A program made the position numbers and the translations under genes. DNA of 64,000 bases from Bacteroidales bacterium (GTDB taxonomy: Bacteria; Bacteroidota; Bacteroidia; Bacteroidales; F082), in the NCBI GenBank assembly GCA_019454985.1, contig JACFNF010000005.1, forward strand, positions 1 through 64,000, given 5' to 3'. Each line of letters opens with the position of its first letter. Within the stretch, counting starts at the first letter, position 1. Of this stretch, positions 44,309 to 53,600 are shown piece after piece. Under the pieces are notes generated by a model. It did not search any database and was not told the DNA's origin. It saw nothing but the letters and a program-made list of their open reading frames with translations.

Positions 44309-46444
44309 TTATTCCTCTTCCTTGAGTTTTTCTTCGTATTCTTTGAGCAGTTTGGTTTGCACATCGCCCGGAACCTGAGAGTATTCGGCAAAGCTCATGG
44401 AAAATGTGCCGCGGCCGCTGGTGATGGCGCTTAACGATGTACTGTAGCGATCCATTTCGGCAAGTGGAACTTTAGCCTTAAGTACCTGATATTTGTGATC
44501 GGAATCCATACCCATGATCACTGCACGACGTCCCTGAAGGTCGGTCATGACAGAACCCATCATATCTTCCGGCATACGAACGGCTACATCGTAGATAGGT
44601 TCCATAATTTTTGGACCGGCATTTTTGAAGGCCATGCTAAAAGCATTGCGTCCAGCAAGTTTAAATGAAATTTCATTAGAGTCAACCGGGTGCATTTTAC
44701 CGTCGTAAACATAAACCACGATGTCGCGGGCATAAGATCCGGTAAGTGGTCCTTCTTCTAAACGTTCCATGATTCCTTTGAGGATAGCCGGCATAAAGCG
44801 AGCATCAATGGAGCCTCCCACAATACAGTTGTTGAAGATCAACTTCCCGCCCCATGGAAGGTTATGTTCTTCCTTGCCACGAACGGGGAAATCGGTAGGA
44901 TCTTTATAGCCTTCAAAATAAGGTTGAACCATCAGGTGTACCTCGCCAAACTGACCTGATCCACCCGACTGTTTTTTATGACGATAGTCGGCTCTGGCCG
45001 ATTTGGTAATGGTTTCGCGATAGGGAATCTTGGGCGAAATAAACTCGGTAGGTAGTTTATAAACATTATCCAGATACCATTTTATGGTGTTCAGGTGATA
45101 CTCACCCTGGCACTGAATGATGAGCTGGCGCAGCTCGCGCGATAATCCTGCGTGGAAGGTAGGATCAATGCGGTGAATGTCCTGAAGAATGCTGCCAAGC
45201 TTTTCATCGTCGGTAGAGCTCACGGCTTTCACAGCAATCGAGAAAATAGGAGCCGGATATTCAATGAGTTCAAAACCGTTGTCACCCAGTTTTGGATCCA
45301 TTAGCGAGTCGTTATTGCGACCGTCTTTCAGTTTGATGGTGACGGCAATATCACCGGCCAGTACTTTTTCAATCTTTTCGCGGTTTTTCCCGTTCACAAT
45401 CATCAACTGCGAGATGCGTTCTTTATTTCCTGTACGCGAGTTGATCAAATCTTGTCCTTCGGTAATTTCACCACCATAAACCCTGATCATGGCAACTTCG
45501 CCTAAGTGTTGTTCGTTGGAAAGCTTAAAAATCATCAGGGCAGCAGGTTCGCTGATATTGGATTTGAAAACTTTTCCATCAGTGGTTTTCTTTTCGGGCA
45601 TCATATTGGGTGCCGGGCAGGTGTTTACTATAAAATCGAGCAGACGCGAGACCCCGACCCCATGTTTGGCAGCACCACAAAGAACCGGAAATATTCCTCT
45701 TGAGATTAATCCCATGCGGATACCCAGACTAATTTCGTCAGGCTCGAGGCTATCGGTTTCAAAATATTTTTCCATCAGCGATTCTTCGCCTTCGGCTGCA
45801 TTTTCGACCAAACTGCGATGGAGCTTTTCGGCTTTGTCTTTTTCCGAAGCCGGGATATCGAGCACTTCCGGAACACCTCCGCCTTGTTTGTAACGCAACA
45901 TTTTCATTAACATCAGATCAATTACCGAATCGAAACCTTCGCCGGTCTTTACAGGGTACTGAACAATCGTCACCTTTTCGCCAAAATAATCGGTAAGTTG
46001 CTTGACAGTCTCGTCGAAATTGGCATTATGATGATCGAGCTGATTGATAAAAAATACAACCGGTATCTGAGCTTTTTCGGCATGTTTCCATGCGTTTTCG
46101 GTGGTGGCTTCCACGCCGCTCTGTCCGTTAACGGTGAAGATAGCTGTGTCAGCAACATTCACTGCAGAAACGATCTCGCCTGAATAGTCACTAAAACCCG
46201 GAGTGTCGAGGATGTTGATCTTTTTGCCATCATGAAGGGTGTACATCAGCGATGTGTTCACCGAAATCTGTCGTTCAGTTTCAATAGGACGATAGTCCGA
46301 AACGGTATTTTTGTCGTCAACGCTTCCTTTGCGGTTAATTACCTTGCCTTCGAAAAGCATGTTCTCGGCTAAAGTAGTTTTTCCTGATTTTGCAGCGCCT
46401 ATCAGGGCAATGTTCCTGATCTCCTCTGTTTGGTAAATCTTCAT
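44309..46444 (-). CDS. EF-G2-like elongation factor with degenerate G motifs
   Basis: A 711-residue paralogue of elongation factor G with all EF-G domains. The P-loop is intact (GAAKSGKT, 16-23). Other guanine-nucleotide motifs deviate: the switch II DTPGH of EF-G is DTPGF (80-84), so the catalytic His is Phe; the base-specific NKxD is NQLD (133-136); switch I RGIT is RQIS (58-61). Bacteroides EF-G2, reported to promote translocation without GTP hydrolysis during carbon starvation, is the closest family I know with this behaviour. The C-terminal domains IV and V look normal (SGGSGQFGEVHL, FKNAGPKIMEPIYDV). A TAnnTTTG promoter lies upstream. Confidence 0.9.
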   Translation of the reverse strand: MKIYQTEEIRNIALIGAAKSGKTTLAENMLFEGKVINRKGSVDDKNTVSDYRPIETERQISVNTSLMYTLHDGKKINILDTPGFSDYSGEIVSAVNVADTAIFTVNGQSGVEATTENAWKHAEKAQIPVVFFINQLDHHNANFDETVKQLTDYFGEKVTIVQYPVKTGEGFDSVIDLMLMKMLRYKQGGGVPEVLDIPASEKDKAEKLHRSLVENAAEGEESLMEKYFETDSLEPDEISLGIRMGLISRGIFPVLCGAAKHGVGVSRLLDFIVNTCPAPNMMPEKKTTDGKVFKSNISEPAALMIFKLSNEQHLGEVAMIRVYGGEITEGQDLINSRTGNKERISQLMIVNGKNREKIEKVLAGDIAVTIKLKDGRNNDSLMDPKLGDNGFELIEYPAPIFSIAVKAVSSTDDEKLGSILQDIHRIDPTFHAGLSRELRQLIIQCQGEYHLNTIKWYLDNVYKLPTEFISPKIPYRETITKSARADYRHKKQSGGSGQFGEVHLMVQPYFEGYKDPTDFPVRGKEEHNLPWGGKLIFNNCIVGGSIDARFMPAILKGIMERLEEGPLTGSYARDIVVYVYDGKMHPVDSNEISFKLAGRNAFSMAFKNAGPKIMEPIYDVAVRMPEDMMGSVMTDLQGRRAVIMGMDSDHKYQVLKAKVPLAEMDRYSTSLSAITSGRGTFSMSFAEYSQVPGDVQTKLLKEYEEKLKEEE

Positions 46445-46490
46445 ATAAAACTCAGTTTATTTTAATATTTAAGCTCATTCATAAAGGGCG

Positions 46491-46498
46491 CAAAGTTA
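46491..46498 (-). promoter_or_regulatory. TAnnTTTG promoter for the EF-G2-like gene
   Basis: The minus-strand sequence is TAACTTTG, an exact -7 match, 46 bases before the start at 46444. Confidence 0.5.
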
Positions 46499-46570
46499 AT
46501 CATTTAAGGTGAATAAAAAAACGACCTCCTTATTTAAAATCATACTGAATAAGCCTCATCTTCAATTGAA

Positions 46571-46587
46571 AGCCTTATTGAAAGGCT
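46571..46587 (-). terminator. Weak hairpin after the PfkB-family gene
   Basis: AGCCTT/AAGGCT forms a six-base stem with a five-base loop 13 bases after the stop on the minus strand; the T run is short. A possible but weak terminator. Confidence 0.35.
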
Positions 46588-46600
46588 ATTTTATCTTTTA

Positions 46601-47572
46601 TCAGATAGTCTGCAGCGATGAGCGGATTTGATCCCATCGGTCTATGTCCATTTTTGGCCCAATCACCTCAACCACATTTCCGGCTAAAAGTGATCCGGCT
46701 TTCCCGGCCCTACCGAGATCCATATTGTGAAGCAGTCCGTATAAAAATCCTGATGCAAAAAGATCACCGGCGCCGGTAGTGTCAATGGCTTTGGCCGGAA
46801 TAGCATCAACTTTAACCTTTTCGCTGCCTGATTGGATGAGTGATCCTTGTGCTCCGGTTTTTACAATGGCAATTCGGCAGATAGAGGCCAGAATTTCAAG
46901 GGCTTCCTCCGGATTTTTACCAGTGTAGGCACGGGCTTCTTCTTCGTTGGCAAATACGATATCCACCGATTCGCTGAGCACCTCGGAAAGTAGTCTTTTA
47001 TTGGCTTCAACCACGTTGAAACTGGCCAAATCAAGCACAATTTGTAATCCCTGTTGACGCGCCAGCTCAAACGCTTTTTTAAGAAGCATCTCGTTTTGAA
47101 CCATATATCCTTCAACATAGAAATAATCGTATCCGGAAAATAATGATGTGTCGAGATGTTCAGCCGAAAGTTCAAGTGCCGCACCCAGATATGTGGCAAA
47201 AGTTCGCTCTCCGTCAGGGCTTATCAGCGCATTGGCAATGCCGCTGGGTGTATTGCTGCTGAAAAGATGAGGTCTTATGCCGTTTTCTTCCATATCCTTT
47301 CGGAAAAACTGTCCGGTGTCGTCATTACCAATATGACCGATGAATGCGGTTTCGATGCCTAACTTGGCAAGGCCGTTGATGGTGTTGGCTGCTGAGCCGC
47401 CAGCCGCTTTTGACCTTGGCATGTCCTGTGTATGATGGTGAATCATCCGCGAAGTGTCGCTATCCACCAATTGCATACTACCTTTTGGTAAATCCAAGTG
47501 AGTCAAAACTTCGTCATCATGCACTAATGTGAGAACATCAACTAATGCATTTCCCATTCCAATAACTTTCAT
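46601..47572 (-). CDS. PfkB-family sugar/nucleoside kinase (adenosine kinase-like)
   Basis: A 323-residue kinase of the ribokinase fold, from the ATG at 47572 (MKVIGMGNALVDVLT). Motifs: GGSAANTINGLAKLG near residues 58-72, GHIGNDDTGQFF, and the catalytic DTTGAGD ending at Asp270, followed by FASGFLYGL. The overall layout is closest to adenosine or inosine-guanosine kinase-like PfkB members of Bacteroidota. Substrate not certain. It is transcribed from a TAnnTTTG promoter at 47591-47598 and stands alone. Confidence 0.9.
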   Translation of the reverse strand: MKVIGMGNALVDVLTLVHDDEVLTHLDLPKGSMQLVDSDTSRMIHHHTQDMPRSKAAGGSAANTINGLAKLGIETAFIGHIGNDDTGQFFRKDMEENGIRPHLFSSNTPSGIANALISPDGERTFATYLGAALELSAEHLDTSLFSGYDYFYVEGYMVQNEMLLKKAFELARQQGLQIVLDLASFNVVEANKRLLSEVLSESVDIVFANEEEARAYTGKNPEEALEILASICRIAIVKTGAQGSLIQSGSEKVKVDAIPAKAIDTTGAGDLFASGFLYGLLHNMDLGRAGKAGSLLAGNVVEVIGPKMDIDRWDQIRSSLQTI

Positions 47573-47590
47573 TCTACTCTTAGTTTGGGG

Positions 47591-47598
47591 CAAAAGTA
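47591..47598 (-). promoter_or_regulatory. TAnnTTTG promoter for the PfkB-family gene
   Basis: The minus-strand sequence is TACTTTTG, an exact -7 match, 18 bases before the start. It lies in the short gap downstream of the giant surface-protein gene. Confidence 0.5.
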
Positions 47599-47628
47599 GT
47601 TAAAAAAGCGGTCAGAAATGGTGAAAGA

Positions 47629-50600
47629 TCACATGATGACCAGCTTGCGCATATAACTGCGATTGTTTTTCACAATGCTGACGAAATACACGCCTTTTGG
47701 CAGATGCGAAAGGTTGATTTCGCATTGACGTCCTTGGCCGCTACAGTCTTCAAACGCAGTTTTGAATACATTGGCCGAACGTCCATCGAAGATGCTTACT
47801 TCCAGACGGCCTTCGTTGCCGTCATTCACAATAGAGAATCTTCCCGTGCTTGGGTTAGGTACAAGGACGATACTTTCTCCGCGTTCAAGCTCATCGAGAC
47901 CAATGTAACAGTCATCTCGTACGGTGAGGTTAAGACTACCGCTCACGGCGCATTCCTGTGTCATGGCAATCACGGTGATGGTTCGCGTTGTTCCGGCAAA
48001 ATAGGCATTTCCTTTGATCGTAATCTTTTGAGTGGTTTGACCCGTTGACCAGTAATAACTATCGAAACCAGGCCCAGCATCAAGCACAACTTGTTCGTGC
48101 GGGCAGATGGCAATGTCTTCGCCTAAATTGATGGATTCGGGCACGACAATCACTGTAGTTTGCAGAGTGTCGGAGCCTGTACAACCGAAACTGTTGACAA
48201 CGGTATATACAATCATATGTGTCCCGGGGCCGGCAATGGATGGATAGAATTTTCCGTTGAGAACACCGGCACCGGAATAAATTCCACCTTCCGGAAGTCC
48301 GGTCAGGGTAACAGGTGTCTGATTGCTACAATATGAAGGTGCAAGTCCGCTCAGGGTTACTTCGGGGGCAGGTATCACGTTCAAGGTCAATGAAACAGAC
48401 TGCATACAGCCAAAGGCCGTGAAGCCCGTAACTGTATAAACGGTTGTTTGATATGGAGCAACGACAATGCTGGCTCCGGTTTGTCCGGTTGACCAGACGT
48501 AGGTGTTGGCTCCTGTGGCCGAAAGTACAACCGGTGTGCCGCCACATTCGTTTTGTTGCGAGGCCTGAACAGTGAGAACAGGCAACGGCTCTACAAAGAC
48601 TGTCACCTGATCGGTGGTGGAACAGCCAAGATCGCCATCATTGTAAACGCTAGCATAATAGGTCTTTGTTTCGAGAGCTTCAATGGTAAATGTGTAACCC
48701 TGAGCCAGAGGGCCATTGTCGTCGCTCCAGATGCAATAGTCGCCACCCGTAGCTTTCAGGCTGAGGGTGCTGCCTTGACAAACGGTGGTATCGTTGCTAA
48801 TGGTCATCACTGGTAACGCCTCAACGGTAATAAAAATGCTATCGGAAACTTGGCAACCTGCACTGCTGATCATCTCGGCACTGAACCATGCGCTTTGGGT
48901 AAATGTTTTTTCAAAATAAAGCACGGGTTCGTTGCCAACCGGAACGGTGACCGAATGGTCCCAGATAACATAGTCAATGTCAATACCTGAGTTTTCACTT
49001 ACAGAAAAGGTAATTTCAGATCCTGCGCACACTGAGCTTGCGCCTTCGGCAATGTTGAGGAACATTTCAGGCATTGGGTGAACAATCACGGAAATGGTAT
49101 CTGTTGAGATGCAGTTGGCGGCACTGGTGACTTTGGCCCAATACTTTTTCAAGCCGGGTGTTGTCGGGAAAACTGTCCGGACAGGATTTACATATCCATC
49201 CCACCACTCAAATGCCACTGCATCTGTGATTTCGGCTGTAAGGGTTACAGGGTTACCGATGCAAAGATTGCTGGTCGAAGCAGTGATTTCAACTTTTGGT
49301 GTATCAAGCGGAATCACCAAAACACTGTCGCTGGCCGTACAGCCATTGTTGGTGTTCATGTCGAGCCTGATCACTGCCTGAACAGAGACAGTATATTCAA
49401 AATCAGGAGTATAGACACCAACAGCCTCGCCATTGACAAACCATTCATAAGTATATCCGGCACCTAACGGTCCTTGCAGTAGGATACTGCTGCCTTCGCA
49501 GGCTTGTATCGTTTCGCCCAACTCAATCTGGGGAGTGTCGAAGACTTCGATCTCAACCGATTCGGAGCTGGAGCAACCGTATTCGTTTGTTGTGGTGAGT
49601 GTCACCATCACCGTATTTTCAGCTTCAAACTCTAAAATCGGTTGTGTCGAAACAACCATTCCATCGATAGTCCACTCGTAAGTATAACCCGGTATCTGGG
49701 GTGTTTCGAGGAACATGGTATCGCCCCGGCAGATGCTGGTTCCCATAGGGCTCAGTAAAATCGTTTGTGGATCGCTATGAACACTAATATAAGCAGTATC
49801 GTAGGAAATACATCCAATACTGTTGATTCCTTGTGCCCAATAAACATAAGTGGTATCACTAAATGTGGGATAAATGGTTCGATCCAGTAGGTTCCCAGCT
49901 AAACCATCCCACCATGCAAACGAAACCACATTCTGAGGATTGATGTGCAAAGTAAAGGAATCTCCAAAGCAGATATCGAGGCTGTCAGGCGTGAGAATGA
50001 TTCCCGGTTCGTTGTGCATAAACACCGTCAAAGAATCGCTGCCCAGACAACCATTGGCATCGGTTACTTCAAGCTTCACAAGAGACTCACTTAATACCGG
50101 GAACTGCAATCTGTTGCTGTTGTCTCCAGCGGCAACACCGTTTATATACCACTGATATTGATAGCCTTCAACATCCGGTCCTTGAACTATGGCTTGACTG
50201 TATTTACAGAAAGTGTTGGCCACACCTTGAATTTCGATATGGATATCCGGCGGATTGTTCACGGTAACATAAGCCGTATCACGGCTTATACAACCAATCG
50301 TATTGATGGCTTCTGCCCAGAAAGCATAGGTTGAATCACTAACAGAAGGAGTGAAACTACGGGTGTTCACATTCGTTCCTAAACCATCCCACCAGATGAA
50401 CGAATTTCCGTTTGTTGTAAGACTAAGGGTTGCTGTTTCACCTAAACACATCTCGGTTGAAGGCGGGAAAAGTGAGATGAAAGGTGAAGGAAGCCGGGTG
50501 ATAAACACAGAGTCGGAAGCTAAACATCCTTCGGCTGAAAACACAAAGAGCTTAATCTGGGTGTGACCGGTCAGAATAAATGAATAAGTGGTATCGAACG

Positions 50601-53600
50601 AAGCAAATACATTGTTATTATACCAGATATAAGAATATCCCGGATCAACCGGTGCGCTGAAATGAAGCAGATAGCCATCGCAGGACTCAAAGTCAGAACC
50701 AAGTTCGATAAGCGGTTTATCGAGGGTGTGGATAATGATCATTGCCGTATCCTGACAACCATATTCGTTGGTCAGGCGCAGAGTTACAGGGGTGGTCTCC
50801 TGAACTTCAAATGAATAGGAAGAAGTGTTGCTTACGAGTTCCCCACCAACAAACCATTCGTGTGTTTCATTGTCTCCTCCATTTCCAGTCAGGGTTATCG
50901 TTGTGCCTTCGCAAACTGTTGTGGGGCCATCGCTGAATATTTCGGCCTGGGGCAACTCATGAACTGTGACGATGGTTGTGTCGCGGCTTACACAACCAAA
51001 GTTGTTGATTCCTTCGGCCCAATACACATAAGTTCCGGCTGTTGTCGGACTAAAACTCCTTTGGTTAAGATGTCCCATTAGCCCATCGAACCAGGCAAAT
51101 GAGTTCACGTTTACGGTGTTGATCTGTAAGGTGTAACTATCACCAAGGCACACATCAAGGCTGTCGGGTGTAAGTATGATACCTGGCATGATGCGGGCAA
51201 AAACAGCTATCTGATTTTCATTGGTGCATCCATTGATGTCCTCAACCACGAGCTTAACCGTTACATCTTTTGTCACAGTGAAACTGTATTGATAACTATT
51301 TGTTCCAACGGGAACATCGTCAACATACCATTGATAATGATGTCCTTCAATCTGTGGCCCGCTAATGGTGGCTGTGCTGTTGAAACAAATCAGGTTTGAT
51401 CCGCCTGAAATACTTAACGGAACCTCGGGAACCGGATTAATGCGAACCGAAACACTGTCGCGCGAAGTGCAACCCATGCCATTGACGGCCTCCGCCCAAA
51501 GATGCAAAGTAGTATCGTTAACAGTAGGCACATAAGCCCGATTTGTATAACCCGTAAAACCATCCCACCAAATATGTGATGAAGCGTTTTGGGTGGCAAC
51601 CGATAAAAAGATGGTGTCGCCCGAACAAATCTGACTGCTGTTGGACGAAATTGCGATCAGTGGTGATTCAATCGGAGTGACCGTAATTTGATCCGAGGAA
51701 GTGCAATTGCCCACTTTTACTTCGAGCTTAACCAGCAACGGCTGGGTAACGACAAAACTATAATGATAGTCAGAATCGTTGATCTGAACTCCATCAACAA
51801 ACCATTTGTAAGTATAGTTTTCATTTTCGGGGCCAGACAGTTCTAAGGTGTGATTTTGACAAACGGTTCGATCGCCGCCCAGATCAACAACAGGAGCTTC
51901 CTCCACATTGATGGTAATTTCGTCGGTTGAAACGCAACCGTTGGAATTGGTAACTTTGAGTTTAATGGTTTTTGTCTCAAGCTTGTTGAAAACATAGGTT
52001 GAGCCACTCCCTACCGAGTCGTTACCAATTAACCATTTATATTGATGCCCGGGGAGAACGGTAGTGTTAAGCGTAACAGTTTGCCCCTGACAAATGGTGG
52101 TAAGTGGCGGCGGATTGATGTGTGCTATCGGCAGTGCAAGCACTTTTACAATCGTTGTATCGCGGCTCACACAACCCGCGGCATTTTTGCCTTCTGCCCA
52201 ATAGATAAAGTTGCCAACACCCAACGAGTCGGTTGCAAAAGTGCGTTGTTTAAGATGGCCTGCAAGACCGTCGAACCATGAATAAGAAACTACATTCTGG
52301 TTGTTGATTTTCAGGGTGAAGTTGTTGCCGAGGCAAACCGATAGGCTGTCAGGTGTTAGAATGATGCCTGGAAGATCAATCACTTGCAGTTGAAGTGGGC
52401 TAGAAGTATTGCTGCATCCATGGCTGTCAGTAACTTTCAACTTAACTTCGGCATTGGCCAACATAGTGAAACTGAACTGATGACTGTTTGAGCCGGCTGG
52501 ATTACCGTTCAAATACCACTGGTATTGATATCCTGGCTGATTTGGTCCGGTTAAAGTGGCTTGTTCATTGATACAGATATTGGTATTGCCTCCTGAAGGT
52601 TGTATGGTAACCGTTGGCTTACTGCGAACAAACACTTCCACTGTGTCGCGGGCAGTACAACCTAAAGAATTTACGGCTTCGGCCCAGAAAACATAAGTGG
52701 AATCTCCGATTGCATCCGTATAGATACGGGTTTTACTTCCGGTGAAATTATCCCACCAGCTATAACCGGTTGCATTGGTTGTGGTCAATGTAAGCGTGAT
52801 GTCGGTTCCCTCACAGACTTCCGCTGCATTAGCCGTTAGTGAGATGCCGGGAACAGCCTTGGAGCTAATGCTCATCTCATCGGTAGTTGTACACCCTTCG
52901 GGCGAACTCACTTCGAGTCGGAGAAGACTCGTTCCGGCAGGAACGATATAATGAAGTTCGCGGTTGGTTGTTAAAGGTGTGGCTTCATTGTTGCGATACC
53001 AGGCGTAGCTGTAACCCGTTCCGGCCGGGCCGGTAAGGTTCACCGTATAGCCCTGACAAATCTGTTGATCAGGGCCAAGATCCACAACAGGTGCAGGTTT
53101 GGTGGTAATATTCACAAAATGAGATCCCGAACAACCAACAACCGTATCGTTCACGATGAGCCGAACCGTTGCATTTTGGGCGAAGCTGCGTACAAAAGTG
53201 CGCTGCTTTGCGTCAGCTACGGCTGTACCGTTCACATACCATTGATATTTGTAGGATGCCGCAGCCGGCCCGGTGAAAGTAACTTCATTTCCGGTGCACA
53301 CCGGATTCCCGTTGTTGGAGGCGTTAATGGTGAATGCCAAAGTGTCGCGCACCAGAATATGTACCGTGTCGCGCATGATACAACCGGTAGAATTGATGGC
53401 TTCGGCCCAGACAAGAGTGTCTTGAGTGGGAATAAAACCTCGTGTAAGCACATTGCCCTGCAATCCGTCGCCCCAGGCAAAATAAACAGGCGGCGTGCTA
53501 GGTGAACTTAAAGTGATATAGGTTTGACTGCCTTTACATAATTCCAGCTTAGTGGCTTGCATCACCAACACAGGTGGTTGAATCGGATTTACTGTAATCG

